Shown one piece after another: positions 26,165 to 35,809 of a stretch of DNA of 47,977 bases (the stretch's first letter is position 1; every line of letters begins with the position of its first letter). This DNA comes from Armatimonadota bacterium. GTDB lineage: Bacteria > Armatimonadota > JADLDR01. Location: assembly GCA_020846535.1 (NCBI GenBank), contig JADLDR010000079.1, positions 1-47,977 of the forward strand. Direction: 5' to 3'. The notes under the pieces were generated by a model. It did not search any database. It was not told where the DNA came from and saw only the letters and a program-made list of their open reading frames with translations. The position numbers and the translations under genes were made by a program.

Positions 26165-27136
26165 CTAATCGCGGCGGCGCTGGAGGAGGTTCGGCAGCAT
26201 GACGGAAACCAGGAGCAGAACCCCTATCGCCACCAACTGCTTCTCTATTTTGATGTCCGCAAGCCCCATTCCTGTGCGAACGAGCGTCATGAGGAAAAAA
26301 GCCGCCGCCGTTCCGAGGATGGTGCCGCGCCCGCCGGCGATGTCGGTTCCTCCCAGCACGACGGCGGTAATGGCGTCGAGTTCCCAGCCCATCGCCATGT
26401 CGTAGCGGGAGGCCGTGAGGCGGCTTGTCAGCAGGATACCCCCGATCCCCGACATCAGGCCGGACAGCAAGAAGATGCCGATTAGCGTCCCGCTGATGGG
26501 AACCCCGGAATACCGGGCGGCGGTGGGGTTGGTTCCAATGGCATAGACCCACCTGCCGATATAGCTGCGGTGGAGAACCAGGCCGTGAATCGCTGCCAGG
26601 ATGAGAAAGACGGCCAGGGGCAACGGGAGGACGCCTGCCAGATAACGCTGATCGGCCCCGTTGAACGCCTCCGGGAAGCCGCTGATCGAGCCGTCCCCGA
26701 CCAGCATCTGCGCGATTCCCCGGTACAGGGCGAACGTTCCGAGCGTAACGGCCAGAGAGGGCAGCCCTGCGCGGGCGACGAGAACGCCGTTGAGCAGCCC
26801 CATCAGGAGGCTTGCGAGCAGGGCGAGCAGGACGCACGCCACAAGAGGGAGGCTCATGCGCCCGAAAAAGACCCCCAGAAGCGTGCCCGTAAGGGCCATA
26901 TTGGAGGCGACCGAAAGATCGATATGGCCTGCCACGATGACGAAGGTGAGGGCAAGCGCCGCGATACCCGCCTCGGCATAAAGGCCGGTGGCCCGTAAAA
27001 GGTAAGGCGCATCCAGAAAATAGGGGGAGAGCCGCGCCCCTGCCGGGATCGAGAGAAGCAAGAGGAGGAGAACTCCCATCTCCCGGTTGAGCGGGTGGCT
27101 CAGCAGCCTCCGGAGCGAAGAATGCGATAGGTTCAT
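26165..27136 (-). CDS. rhaQ: sugar ABC transporter permease (RhaQ-like)
   Basis: 323 aa from ATG 27136, which overlaps the preceding permease stop by 4 nt. The longer open frame is rejected. About 8-10 hydrophobic segments are visible and the BPD_transp_2 signatures are present (GHIDLSVASNMALTGTL, GLPSLAVTLGTFALYRGI, AIGTNPTAARYSGVP, AITAVVLGGTDIAGGRGT). It forms the transmembrane channel with the companion permease and is powered by the RhaT-like ATPase. The conserved IDLSV and GG-x-GT segments are intact. Confidence 0.85.
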   Translation of the reverse strand: MNLSHSSLRRLLSHPLNREMGVLLLLLLSIPAGARLSPYFLDAPYLLRATGLYAEAGIAALALTFVIVAGHIDLSVASNMALTGTLLGVFFGRMSLPLVACVLLALLASLLMGLLNGVLVARAGLPSLAVTLGTFALYRGIAQMLVGDGSISGFPEAFNGADQRYLAGVLPLPLAVFLILAAIHGLVLHRSYIGRWVYAIGTNPTAARYSGVPISGTLIGIFLLSGLMSGIGGILLTSRLTASRYDMAMGWELDAITAVVLGGTDIAGGRGTILGTAAAFFLMTLVRTGMGLADIKIEKQLVAIGVLLLVSVMLPNLLQRRRD

Positions 27137-28101
27137 GCGCCCTCCCGGAGGCCGCTCCGGATCAGGGAATCGGCGGAGGCGGCGGCCAGAATGATCGCTC
27201 CGTAGACCGCAAGCTGCCATGTGGCGGAAAGGCCCGTGATGGTCAGGGCGTTGTTGACGACCCCCAGCAGCAGGCATCCGAGCAGGGCTCCCGGCACCGA
27301 GCCGGAGCCTCCGAAAACGTTCGCACCCCCGATCACGACAGCGGCTATGACGCTCAGCTCGAAGCCTGTGCCGGTCTGTCCGGGATTCACGAACCCGAAG
27401 CGCGAGGCGTACATCACCCCGGCCAGGCCCGAAAGCCCTCCTGTTAAAGTGAACACCAGAAAGAGGGTGCGATCTACGGGAACCCCGCGCAGCCGTGCGG
27501 CGGCAGGGTTGCTGCCTGCGGCATAGATGTCGCGCCCAGCGCGCTGCATCCGGAGAAAGAGGTGAGTGACGAGCGCAACCAGCAGGGCGAGCAGCACGAT
27601 GGCCGGGATGCCGACAGGCGAGGGCTGCGACAGGGCGAGGAGCGTATCGGGAAGGTCTTTCCCATCGATCTGCTTGCCGTCGCTTACGATGAAGACCAGC
27701 CCCCGGTAGATGCTGAGGGTGGCGAGGGTGGCGATAATAGCGGGAATCCGGATGCGGGCCACCAGCAGCCCGTTGATCGCTCCCAGAATCAGGCCGATGC
27801 CTGCGCCCATACCCATCGCGACGGCAATGGGGAGGCCCGGGTGATTGCGAAAGGCCATCCCGACGAGGATAGCGGAAAGCCCGAGAATCGAGCCGACCGA
27901 GAGATCGATATTGCGGCTGATGATGATGAGCGTCATTCCCATCGCCACCACGACGAGGAGGGGTATATCCAGCAGAATATTCCGGAAATTCTCCGCCGTG
28001 AAGAAACGGGGCGTTTTCAGCCCGGTCAGCGCCGCGACCGCAAGCAGGAAGAAGAGGATGCCCGCCTCTCGGAAACGGGCGAGAAAGGCGGTTCGGCTCA
28101 T
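27133..28101 (-). CDS. rhaP: sugar ABC transporter permease (RhaP-like)
   Basis: 322 aa, paralogous to the next gene. Signatures are [53 protein letters not shown] and [19 protein letters not shown], with about 9 membrane segments. It overlaps both neighbours by 4 nt (ATGA), indicating translational coupling and stoichiometric production. With RhaQ it makes the heterodimeric sugar pore. Confidence 0.85.
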   Translation of the reverse strand: MSRTAFLARFREAGILFFLLAVAALTGLKTPRFFTAENFRNILLDIPLLVVVAMGMTLIIISRNIDLSVGSILGLSAILVGMAFRNHPGLPIAVAMGMGAGIGLILGAINGLLVARIRIPAIIATLATLSIYRGLVFIVSDGKQIDGKDLPDTLLALSQPSPVGIPAIVLLALLVALVTHLFLRMQRAGRDIYAAGSNPAAARLRGVPVDRTLFLVFTLTGGLSGLAGVMYASRFGFVNPGQTGTGFELSVIAAVVIGGANVFGGSGSVPGALLGCLLLGVVNNALTITGLSATWQLAVYGAIILAAASADSLIRSGLREGA

Positions 28102-29651
28102 CGAGGGCGGGCCTCCGTAACCCGCGCGGTGGCGGCGGCCATGATCCGCTCCTGGGTCGCTTCGGAGCGGGTGAACTCGCCGGTGAGCCGGCCTTCCCGG
28201 AGAACCAGGATCCGGTCGCTCAGGGCGAGTACTTCGGGAAGGTCGGAGGAGATCATCCAGATCGCCATCCCCTGCTGCGCCAGCTCGCCCATCAGCCGGT
28301 GCGCCTCCGCTTTGGCCCCGACATCGATGCCGCGGGTAGGTTCATCCAGAATCAGGACCCGGGGGCGAGTCAGGAGCCATTTCGAGAGAGAGACTTTCTG
28401 CTGGTTCCCGCCCGACAATTCCCCCACCGCCTGCCGGACTCCCCGGTGGCCCCGAAGCCGGAGGCGGCCCGATATTTCCATCGCGGCGGCCTCCTCTTTT
28501 TTGAGGCTCATCCAGCCCATTTTCGTGAAGGCGCGAAGTTGCGGCAGGGTGATGTTGCGGGCAATGGAGGCAGGTAACAGCAGCCCCTGCTTCTGCCGGT
28601 CTTCGGGGACGTAGGCCAGGCCGTGCCGGAGCGCGGCCTGAGGGGAGTCTATCCTTACGGGCCTGCCGTCGATGAAGACAGCGCCCGCATCGGGGGCAAT
28701 AATGCCGAAGACGGCGTTCGCCACCTCGGTGCGCCCCGCCCCGACCAGGCCCGCCATGCCGACGATCTCGCCCGCCCTGATCTCAAAAGAAATGCCCTCG
28801 AATTTTCCTGCGATTCCGAGTCCGGCCACTTTCAGGCGCGTTTCGCCGATTTCTCCGCGCTCGTGAGAATAGATGGCTCCCAGAGAGCGCCCCACCATCA
28901 TCCGGATGATCTCCTCGTGAGACGTTTCCCGGGGGAGGGCGGTTCCTGCGATCTCGCCGTCCCGCATGACGGTGATGCGGTCTGCGATATCGAACACTTC
29001 TTCAAGGCGGTGGCTGATGAAGAGGATGGCCGTTTTCCGGTCGCGAAGCCGCCGCAGTATCCTGAAGAGTTCTTTTACCTCGCCCGGGGTGAGGGAAGCG
29101 GTCGGCTCGTCCAGGATCAGCGCGTAGGCGTCCTGCGAAAGGGCGCGGGCCAGTTCCGCCATCTGGCAGTTGGCGGCGGAAAGCCCCTTCATCGGGGCGC
29201 GCGGATCGAGCGGCACTCCCAGCGATTCCAGAGCCGCTCCGGCCTGGGCGTAGACTTCTTTCCACCGGATGGCCCGGAAAATTCCCTTCACCGGATGGCG
29301 GCCCAGGAAGATATTTTCCGCCACACTGAGGTCAGGAAAGACCAGCGGCTCCTGGTGGAGCAGCGCGATCCCGCACTGCCGGGCCGCAAGAGGAGAGGCG
29401 AGCCGCACGGGCCGCTCATCGAGCAGAACCTGCCCGGCGTCCGGCGGATAGACACCACTCAGGATGCGCGTGAGCGTCGATTTCCCGGCCCCGTTCTCGC
29501 CGACCAAGGCGTGAATCTCGCCCGGGTAGAGAATGAAATCGACTCGCTTCAGGACAGGGCTTTCGCCGAAGCTCTTGCTGACCGCCTGCGCCCGAATCCT
29601 CGGAATCTGTGCCTCCACCGCTTCCCTCTGCTTTCTCCGGGGTGTAAGCAT
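28098..29651 (-). CDS. rhaT: sugar ABC transporter ATP-binding protein, two-domain (RhaT-like)
   Basis: 517 aa from ATG 29651; the open frame upstream to 29753 is unlikely coding. It has two nucleotide-binding domains. NBD1 has Walker [10 protein letters not shown], a degenerate signature [15 protein letters not shown] and Walker [16 protein letters not shown]2 has a degenerate P-loop [10 protein letters not shown], the signature [15 protein letters not shown] and Walker [15 protein letters not shown]. This asymmetric pattern is normal for carbohydrate CUT2 importers. First gene of the rhaTPQS-like operon, 120 nt from the divergent acetoacetate-decarboxylase-like gene, so the operon promoter should lie in that gap. 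Confidence 0.9.
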   Translation of the reverse strand: MLTPRRKQREAVEAQIPRIRAQAVSKSFGESPVLKRVDFILYPGEIHALVGENGAGKSTLTRILSGVYPPDAGQVLLDERPVRLASPLAARQCGIALLHQEPLVFPDLSVAENIFLGRHPVKGIFRAIRWKEVYAQAGAALESLGVPLDPRAPMKGLSAANCQMAELARALSQDAYALILDEPTASLTPGEVKELFRILRRLRDRKTAILFISHRLEEVFDIADRITVMRDGEIAGTALPRETSHEEIIRMMVGRSLGAIYSHERGEIGETRLKVAGLGIAGKFEGISFEIRAGEIVGMAGLVGAGRTEVANAVFGIIAPDAGAVFIDGRPVRIDSPQAALRHGLAYVPEDRQKQGLLLPASIARNITLPQLRAFTKMGWMSLKKEEAAAMEISGRLRLRGHRGVRQAVGELSGGNQQKVSLSKWLLTRPRVLILDEPTRGIDVGAKAEAHRLMGELAQQGMAIWMISSDLPEVLALSDRILVLREGRLTGEFTRSEATQERIMAAATARVTEARPR

Positions 29652-29716
29652 ACGGCATTCTTCATCGAAAGGTATTTTCCTGCTTCGATAAAGGGTTGGG
29701 GAACGATTCGCCCGAG

Positions 29717-29745
29717 TTGCGTAAATGGTGAGGGTGCGGTAGAAT
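29717..29745 (+). promoter_or_regulatory. promoter of the acetoacetate-decarboxylase-like gene
   Basis: TTGCGT (29717-29722) and TAGAAT (29740-29745) with a 17-nt spacer, about 26 nt before ATG 29772. It lies in the divergent gap with the transporter operon. Confidence 0.45.
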
Positions 29746-29771
29746 AAAGGCAAACCCTTTCAGAGGATTCT

Positions 29772-30524
29772 ATGGCAAGCGAATTTCTGTACAGCGCCGA
29801 CATCCGCCCTGTCGAGGTTCCCGGCCTCGGTCCGGTCGGGCTGCCCTTTCGCTGCTTCGACATGGCGGCGGCGGGAGCCGTTTTTTCGGCTTCAGCCGAA
29901 AAGATGCGGGAGATGCTGCCTTCGCAAAGGCTGAAGCCGGTCGGCATCGCGCCCGGCAAAGCTTTGATAATCCTGGCCGCCATCGATTACCGGCGGCTGG
30001 CCGATATCGAACCTTACCGCGAGATAGCTGTCCTGATTCCTGCCCGGTGCGAAGGAGACGCTCTGTCGGGCGGCCTGTGGGGGCGGTGGGGCGCTTATGT
30101 GGCGTTCATGCCGGTCACATCGGAGGCTTCCAGGGCGCTAGGCGCGTCGGTCTGGGGCTATCCCAAGAGGGTGGGGGAGATCGATTTCGTGGAAGAAAAA
30201 GCGGCTGTTCGAACATCGCTCCGGCTGGAAGGGCAGGAGGTTTTGGCCCTGCAAATCGCCAAAACCAGAGCATGGCCGGTCGGGGGGGCATCCTATAGCT
30301 TTACCCTCAAAGGGAGTAAGCTGACGCGCACCCGCATCGCCGCCAGGGGGAGGATCAGCGTATCTTTCGGGGGAAGGCAGGTTTCTCTGAGCCTGGGGAG
30401 CCACCCGGAGGCCCGGGCACTGGCGAAGCTGGGGATGAGCGAAAAGGCGCTGGCAGCCTTTTACGCGCCGCAGATGGAAGCCCTGATCTACCCGCCGGGT
30501 CTTTTTCTGGGTCGGGATAGGTAA
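29772..30524 (+). CDS. acetoacetate decarboxylase family protein
   Basis: 250 aa with AGAGGA upstream of the ATG. The family motif VWGYPKRVGEIDF contains the Schiff-base lysine (Lys132), preceded by an MPVTSEASRALGAS region, and the C-terminal half has the expected beta-cone strands. True acetoacetate decarboxylases make acetone and CO2 from acetoacetate; ADC-superfamily members of this size also act as decarboxylases or aldolase-dehydratases on other keto acids, so the substrate is unknown. It is monocistronic, followed by a strong hairpin at 30529. Confidence 0.8.
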   Translation: MASEFLYSADIRPVEVPGLGPVGLPFRCFDMAAAGAVFSASAEKMREMLPSQRLKPVGIAPGKALIILAAIDYRRLADIEPYREIAVLIPARCEGDALSGGLWGRWGAYVAFMPVTSEASRALGASVWGYPKRVGEIDFVEEKAAVRTSLRLEGQEVLALQIAKTRAWPVGGASYSFTLKGSKLTRTRIAARGRISVSFGGRQVSLSLGSHPEARALAKLGMSEKALAAFYAPQMEALIYPPGLFLGRDR

Positions 30525-30528
30525 AATA

Positions 30529-30561
30529 CGAAGGCCGGGGTTGGAGCGCCCCCGGCCTTCG
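30529..30561 (+). terminator. terminator hairpin after the ADC-like gene
   Basis: CGAAGGCCGGGG (30529-30540) pairs perfectly with CCCCGGCCTTCG (30550-30561) over a 9-nt loop, starting 4 nt after the stop codon. No T-run follows, so termination may need a factor, or the stem may protect the mRNA end. Confidence 0.6.
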
Positions 30562-30749
30562 GAGGGTATTGGGAATGAGAAAGAACCCCTTCGAAGAACA
30601 TTCATGAAGAATGCCCCATAGGGTAGAAAATACCCCTAGTGGTTCATCCTCACTCTATAAGACGCGGTTAACGGCGAGTTAGTTCCCCAAATGCGGGGTT
30701 TGGTTGAATCGATATTTCAAACGTAGAAGCGTAACGGAGAAAAAAACAT

Positions 30750-31322
30750 ATGGCAGACAGCACTGTATCGAACGTATGGCAGGAAGGCTTGAAGTCGCTT
30801 GTGGCGGAAGCGGCTTCCGCTTCCGCCTTCGGAACCGGAGAAACAGAGGCCGGCCTGACGGCCTTTTTCGGCGATCTCTCGGGCCGCCCATCCCCGCTCT
30901 CTTTCGATCTTCTGAAGGCGGTTTCCCTGCTGGGAACCGCTGTCGGGGCGCTGGGGCTGCCCGCAGCCGCCGATCCGATGAATCGGGGGAGCGAATGGCG
31001 CGCAAAATCCTACTGGCTCGAAATCTACGAATGGGGCCTGGGCTTCGTCTGTGAGGTGATGGGGCGCATCTGCGCCGCCGTCTGCGGCCCGGACAGGCGG
31101 CTGATAGCCGAATGCGATTCCCCGCAGGCGGTGGCCGCCCGGATCGCCGGATCGGCGCTCGTCCCGATGGGCGTTCCCGGCTCGGTCGCCCCGGGGGTGG
31201 CGGCCCTGATAACACTTATTCTCACCCGATCCGCCGGAGAATCCTTTTGCGCCCGGCCGGATCGGGATATCGTGGAAGCCATCGACCGGGAAATCGAGAA
31301 GGAACATCTAAAGAAAAGCTGA
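30750..31322 (+). CDS. hypothetical protein
   Basis: 190 aa from ATG 30750, with GGAG about 11 nt upstream. No recognised domain. Two moderately hydrophobic stretches are visible (LLKAVSLLGTAVGALGLPAAA near residue 60, VAPGVAALITLILTRSA near 155), with a Trp/Tyr-rich segment between (YWLEIYEWGLGFVCEVMG) and an acidic-basic C-terminus. It might be membrane-associated. It is separated from the upstream gene by the hairpin at 30529 and converges with the endonuclease V remnant 3 nt away. Codon use looks like its neighbours, which supports a real gene. Confidence 0.6.
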   Translation: MADSTVSNVWQEGLKSLVAEAASASAFGTGETEAGLTAFFGDLSGRPSPLSFDLLKAVSLLGTAVGALGLPAAADPMNRGSEWRAKSYWLEIYEWGLGFVCEVMGRICAAVCGPDRRLIAECDSPQAVAARIAGSALVPMGVPGSVAPGVAALITLILTRSAGESFCARPDRDIVEAIDREIEKEHLKKS

Positions 31323-31325
31323 AGG

Positions 31326-32004
31326 TTACCTTGCTCGCCGCAGTTTGTTGGCGAACAGATGCGCCTGCCGGGTGGTTTCGGGAACGCAGGCGCGGCTCGT
31401 GCAGAGGCGGATCAGGGCGAGAGCGCCCTCCAGGTCGCAGCGGTGGCCCACCGAGATATGGATCGGAGAGACGCCGGGCCGGGTTCTCAGGGCTGCGCCA
31501 ACGGTCTCCCCGCGGTCCACAAGGGGAGACCGGTCGCCCGGGACGTTTCCGGCGGGGCCGTGCCTGCCGGTCAGAATACTTCTGGCGCACCCGACCGCAG
31601 GGATATCGAGCAGCATCCCAGGTGGCAGGCGATGCCGAATCGGCGCGGGTGAGCGATCCCCTGGCCGTCGCAGATGACGGCGTCCGGACGGATGGAGAGC
31701 CTTTCCCAGGCTTCCAGCAGCGCGAGCGCCTCCCGGAACGACAGGAGGCCCGGAATATATGGGAAAACGGCCCTCGTCCGGACGCCCGTTCGTTCCACCA
31801 CTTCCATTCCCGGCGCTCTCAGCGCCACCACCCCCGCAAAAACTGTTTCCGCCCCCTGGTCGTAAAGATATCCATGCCTGCCACTATCCTGACGGCGGCC
31901 ACATCCAGAGGGACGGTGACGACCATTGCCTTTAAGCGGCTCTGAATGGCCACTGCCTCTTCGGGGGACAGACCCCAAGAATGCAGTTGGCGATAAGAAG
32001 GCAT
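31326..32004 (-). pseudogene. nfi: endonuclease V (deoxyinosine 3' endonuclease) with two frameshifts
   Basis: Three overlapping frames together give one endonuclease V. Frame 1 (32004 to about 31880) starts [17 protein letters not shown] with CAGGAG upstream and reaches IVAGMDI. Frame 2 (about 31880-31600) holds [20 protein letters not shown], then [18 protein letters not shown], the family hallmark. Frame 3 (about 31615-31326) holds [12 protein letters not shown], the segment TVGAALRTRPGVSPIHIS and the end GHRC...PETTRQAH. The span of 679 nt needs exactly two more bases to encode 226 aa, the normal family length, so two single-base losses explain everything. The intact enzyme nicks DNA near deaminated bases for repair. 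Either a young pseudogene or sequencing indels. Confidence 0.85.
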
Positions 32005-32051
32005 TGAACGCTCCTGATTTGACGGGAGGGTTGATGTGATATTATCCGAAC

Positions 32052-33647
32052 TTATCCCTGGGCGAAATGCATCTGCCAGGCGGCCTCTCCGGAGGCGTCG
32101 AAATCAAGGCGGACGGCGGCAATCGATTCGTCGTGCAGGTAGCCGTCCCCATCGGGCAGGAGATGGAAGCTGCCGGGGATGTAGGCGAAGGCGCGGCCTG
32201 ACGCGCCGGGCCGCCACCGGGCGCGGCCAGTGAGGGTCTGGGATTCGTAGCTCCAGATCGCTTCCTCGATTTCCGCGGCTCCCATCGAGAGATGCATATC
32301 CGTGCCGATCAGGAAGGGCTGAAAGGAGGGCGAATGAAGGGCCAGCACGCGGGCGTCGCGGCCCGGCACGGTCACCTGCAAGGAGCCGGTGGCATATCCC
32401 AGGAAAAGGCTTTCCCAGAACTCGAAGACCAGCAGGGGCGTGGCTCCGTCCTGACCGATATCCGCGAACTTCACCTCCATCGCCTGCGCCTCCTCGCCCG
32501 GATTGAATAGGCTGAAGACCCACCACGCGCCCCACTGCTTTTCCATCCGGGCCGCCCAGCGTTCCGCCCCTCCGCCCCGGAACAGATCGAGCGGCCGGGC
32601 GGCCTTTCCGGTCGGAGCGAAGGAGACCGTGCCCGGCGCGCCGGGCCTGCCGGTCAAGGCCAGCAGGGAAAGAAGCGTCCTTCCCTCCGGCGTTTCCCCA
32701 TCGGGAACGAAATCGAGAACCGGCTCTCGGGGATGATGGAAGTTGACGGCCAGCTGTCGGGCGAAGCCGGGCAGGTTTTCCGGGGCGGCGGGCACGGGCA
32801 GGGGAAGGCTCCATGTCTCCAGATGCCCGGCCTGCAAGCAAGCCTCGCCATAAGCGGCCAGCGCGCCCAGAGGATCGGGACGGAGATCGAGCCAGAGGCG
32901 GGCAATGGACGAAGGGGCACGAGATACCCGCAGCAAGCGGGGCATCGATGATATTCGGATCAGCCCGTCGTCCTCCAGGAAACCGCAGATGACTGCCCGG
33001 CTGCCATAAAGCGTGCAGGCGCGGCGGCAGGAAAACGCTCCTGCAAAGGTCTGGATGGACTGCTCGCCCGGTATGCCGTCATCTATGAATATCTGAGCCT
33101 CTTCTCCGACCTCGATTTTGCCGGTTCCCGGCTCTACAGCCAGGAGAATGATTTCTCCTGCCTCTTCCTCTGTATCTACCCGCAGCACGGCTCCTGGAGC
33201 GTCCTCATAGACGCGAACCGAGAGGGCGAGAGGGCCGGAGAGGTCCGGGACAGCAAGGATCAAACGCAGTGCCATGCCTCTGCCCAACTCGTCGTCAACG
33301 GGGTCGGTCCGGAGCTGCCGCTCGAAGGGGCCGCTGGAAAGAAGGGTTCTCCCGCCTGCCACGACCCCGAACGCGGCCCCGCGAATGCCGTAAAAGGGGT
33401 CGGGTTCATAGAGGAAATTCCAGAGGCCGGTGCCGCTGTCCGCTTCTACGCGCAGTTTCCCTGCGACCAGGGCTACGGCGCTGCCCTGAGCAAAGATCGC
33501 GACCCGTTTGCCGGTCGCTTCCGCCGGGGTGTCGGCAGGCTGCTTGCGGGAGGGTAGGGGAATGTCCGGGATGCGCTCGGACAGCCTTGCCGCAGCCTTG
33601 CGAGCAAACCGGGTCAGAAAATCGCGGCGGGTGAATCTGTCGGACAT
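32052..33647 (-). CDS. Tat-exported protein with alpha-galactosidase-like C-terminal beta domain
   Basis: 531 aa from ATG 33647 with AGGGG upstream; an upstream in-frame start at 33686 is less likely. The N-terminus RFTRRDFLTRFARKAAARL has a twin-arginine motif, though the hydrophobic core is weak. The middle is beta-rich with no catalytic TIM barrel evident. The last 150 residues (WGAWWVFSLFNPGEEAQ, FQPFLIGTDMHLSMGAAEIEE, TLTGRARWRPG) resemble the C-terminal beta-sandwich of melibiase-type (GH27/GH36-like) proteins. It could be a glycan-binding or divergent glycosidase-related protein. It is 47 nt from the endonuclease V start. Confidence 0.5.
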   Translation of the reverse strand: MSDRFTRRDFLTRFARKAAARLSERIPDIPLPSRKQPADTPAEATGKRVAIFAQGSAVALVAGKLRVEADSGTGLWNFLYEPDPFYGIRGAAFGVVAGGRTLLSSGPFERQLRTDPVDDELGRGMALRLILAVPDLSGPLALSVRVYEDAPGAVLRVDTEEEAGEIILLAVEPGTGKIEVGEEAQIFIDDGIPGEQSIQTFAGAFSCRRACTLYGSRAVICGFLEDDGLIRISSMPRLLRVSRAPSSIARLWLDLRPDPLGALAAYGEACLQAGHLETWSLPLPVPAAPENLPGFARQLAVNFHHPREPVLDFVPDGETPEGRTLLSLLALTGRPGAPGTVSFAPTGKAARPLDLFRGGGAERWAARMEKQWGAWWVFSLFNPGEEAQAMEVKFADIGQDGATPLLVFEFWESLFLGYATGSLQVTVPGRDARVLALHSPSFQPFLIGTDMHLSMGAAEIEEAIWSYESQTLTGRARWRPGASGRAFAYIPGSFHLLPDGDGYLHDESIAAVRLDFDASGEAAWQMHFAQG

Positions 33648-33759
33648 CGAAAGCCCCTGAGGAGTGCCTGCCCCTATCGTTGCCACATTATAAAGGTGTC
33701 TTTTTCGCCACCGATGAACACGGATAAAGGCAGGATCAAGACGGATGTTTGGATCTGCT

Positions 33760-35289
33760 TTATGGATCGCCCTTCCCAGCTACTTCCTCTTTTTGCTTCG
33801 CCGGCCTCATCTGGGGGAAGAGGAGTACGTCCCGGATGGAAGGGCTATCGGTCATGAGCATGATGAAGCGGTCGACGCCGATACCGAGGCCGCCCGTGGG
33901 GGGCATCCCGTACTCCAGGGCGCAGAGGAAGTCTTCGTCCATCGGGTGGGCCTCCTCGTCCCCGGCGGCCCGGAGCTTGCCCTGAGCGAGGAATCGCTCG
34001 CGCTGGTCCAGAGGATCGTTGATCTCCGAGAAGGCGTTCCCGACCTCCTGGGCGGCCACATACGGCTCGAAACGGCGCGTGAGGGTGGGGTCATCCAGCC
34101 GCTTTTTCGCCAGAGGGGAGATCTCCAGGGGGTAGTCGGTGATGAAGGTCGGCTGGATGAGGTGCGGCTGCACGAACCGCTCGTGGATTTTATCGATGAT
34201 GCCGCCGACCGTGTTCTCTTCCGCCATGTCCAGCCCCAGATGTTCCCCGGCGTTCCGGGCGCTCTCCAGGGTGGCAAGCGCCTCTCGCTTCACGCCCGTG
34301 CGCCGCTCGATGGCCTCCAGCATCGGAACTCGCGGCCAGGGCGGGGTCAGGTCTATTTCATGCTCGCCGTAGCGGAGACGGCGGCTGCCGTTCACGGTTT
34401 CCGCCACATGGACGAAGAGGCTTTCCACCAATTCCATCATATCTTCCAGGTGGGCGTATGCCTGGTAAAGCTCCAGGAGGGTGTATTCCGGATTGTGGCG
34501 GACCGAGAGGCCCTCATTACGGAAGACGCGGCCCATCTCGTAAACTTTTTCGATGCCCCCCACGATCAGGCGCTTCAGGTAAAGCTCCAGGGAGATCCGC
34601 AGGTGGAACTCGTGATCCAGGGCGTTGTGGTAGGTGTTGAAGGGCCTGGCCGCCGCGCCCCCGGCCACCGCCTGGAGGACCGGGGTTTCCACTTCGATAA
34701 AGCCGCGTCCGTTCAGAAAATCGCGGATGGCCTGGACGCACCGGCTGCGCTTGAGCATCGCTGCCCGGACTTCGGGGTTGGCGAGGAGGTCGAGATACCG
34801 CTGGCGATACCGCTGCTCGGTATCGTGGAGGCCGTACCACTGGTCGCCTTCGTCGGTCTGCTTGCCGATGGGAAGCGGGCGGAGCGACTTGGCGAGGATC
34901 TGCATCGCCTCCACCTGCACCGTGATCTCCCCGGACTTGCTCCGGAAGACAGGGCCGCACACGCCCAGAATGTCGCCCACGTCGAGGAGCTTGAGAAGGC
35001 CGTAGGTCTCGTCGCCTAAGGCGTCGCGTTTGAAGTAAACCTGGATACGGCCTCCGCCGTCCATCAGGTCGGCGAAGGAGGCTTTCCCCATGATCCGGAT
35101 CGACACCAGGCGGCCTGCCACGGAGACGCGCTGGCCTTCCAGGGTCTCGAAAGCGTCACGGATTTCGGAGGAGAGGTGGGTGCGTTCGTAGCGTTCGATG
35201 CGGAAGGGGTCCAGCCCCAGTTCCCTCAGGCGCTCCAGCTTCTGGTATCGCTGCCGGAGGAGATCGTCCTGCGGTTCCTCAAAAGGCAT
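33760..35289 (-). CDS. lysS: lysyl-tRNA synthetase, class II
   Basis: 509 aa from ATG 35289 (GGAAG 7 nt upstream; the in-frame GTG at 35313 would overlap greA). An OB-fold anticodon-binding domain spans about residues 50-150 (VSVAGRLVSIRIMGKASFADL). The class II catalytic core has motif 1 (CVQAIRDFLNGRGFIEVETPVL), motif 2 (YEMGRVFRNEGLSVRHNPEYT, LLELYQAY) and motif 3 (GGLGIGVDRFIML), then TDSPSIRDVLLFPQMRP. It charges tRNA-Lys in the cytoplasm. It follows greA by 20 nt, a greA-lysS pairing seen in many bacteria, and shares its promoter. Confidence 0.97.
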   Translation of the reverse strand: MPFEEPQDDLLRQRYQKLERLRELGLDPFRIERYERTHLSSEIRDAFETLEGQRVSVAGRLVSIRIMGKASFADLMDGGGRIQVYFKRDALGDETYGLLKLLDVGDILGVCGPVFRSKSGEITVQVEAMQILAKSLRPLPIGKQTDEGDQWYGLHDTEQRYRQRYLDLLANPEVRAAMLKRSRCVQAIRDFLNGRGFIEVETPVLQAVAGGAAARPFNTYHNALDHEFHLRISLELYLKRLIVGGIEKVYEMGRVFRNEGLSVRHNPEYTLLELYQAYAHLEDMMELVESLFVHVAETVNGSRRLRYGEHEIDLTPPWPRVPMLEAIERRTGVKREALATLESARNAGEHLGLDMAEENTVGGIIDKIHERFVQPHLIQPTFITDYPLEISPLAKKRLDDPTLTRRFEPYVAAQEVGNAFSEINDPLDQRERFLAQGKLRAAGDEEAHPMDEDFLCALEYGMPPTGGLGIGVDRFIMLMTDSPSIRDVLLFPQMRPAKQKEEVAGKGDP

Positions 35290-35309
35290 TTCGGTTCTTC
35301 CAACCTCCT

Positions 35310-35798
35310 TCACGCTCGCCGGATATCCCTGATCTCATACTGGAAAGACCCGGAAGGGGTGCGGACATTGACGATATCGCCCACCGCCTTGCCGACCAGC
35401 GCCTCGCCCATGGGCGATTCCAGGGAGATCCTGTCCTGATCCGGGTCGGCCTCCACCGATCCGACGATGGTGATCTCCCAGTCCTCGTCGAACTTCACGT
35501 CATGGAGACGGACTATCGTGCCGACACCCACCCGGTCGGTGGGCACTTCGTTGGTTTCGACAATGACGGCATGGTTGAGGACGCGCTTCAATTCGATGAT
35601 GCGCCCCTCCACGAACGCCTGCTCCATCTTGGCGTCTTCATATTCTGAATTTTCGGAAAATTCCCCGAATTGCTTGGATTCGCGGATGCGGTCGGCGACC
35701 TGTCTGCGGTGAACTTTCTCCAGGTGATCGAGTTCGTCCTCGATCTTGCGCTTGCCCGCCTCGGTTAAAACGATCTCTTTTTCAATCAACGTGGGCAC
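35310..35798 (-). CDS. greA: transcription elongation factor GreA
   Basis: 162 aa. The N-terminal coiled coil (LTEAGKRKIEDELDHLEKV) carries the acidic tip FGEFSENSEYEDAK, and the C-terminal FKBP-like domain ends VGDIVNVRTPSGSFQYEI. GreA stimulates RNA polymerase to cleave backtracked transcripts. The listed start is GTG 35798; the TTG three codons later has GAGG 8 nt upstream and is an equally good start. Operon with lysS. The 5' leader of about 76 nt holds a terminator-like hairpin. Confidence 0.97.
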   Translation of the reverse strand: MPTLIEKEIVLTEAGKRKIEDELDHLEKVHRRQVADRIRESKQFGEFSENSEYEDAKMEQAFVEGRIIELKRVLNHAVIVETNEVPTDRVGVGTIVRLHDVKFDEDWEITIVGSVEADPDQDRISLESPMGEALVGKAVGDIVNVRTPSGSFQYEIRDIRRA

Positions 35799-35809
35799 CT
35801 CGCTTCCCT

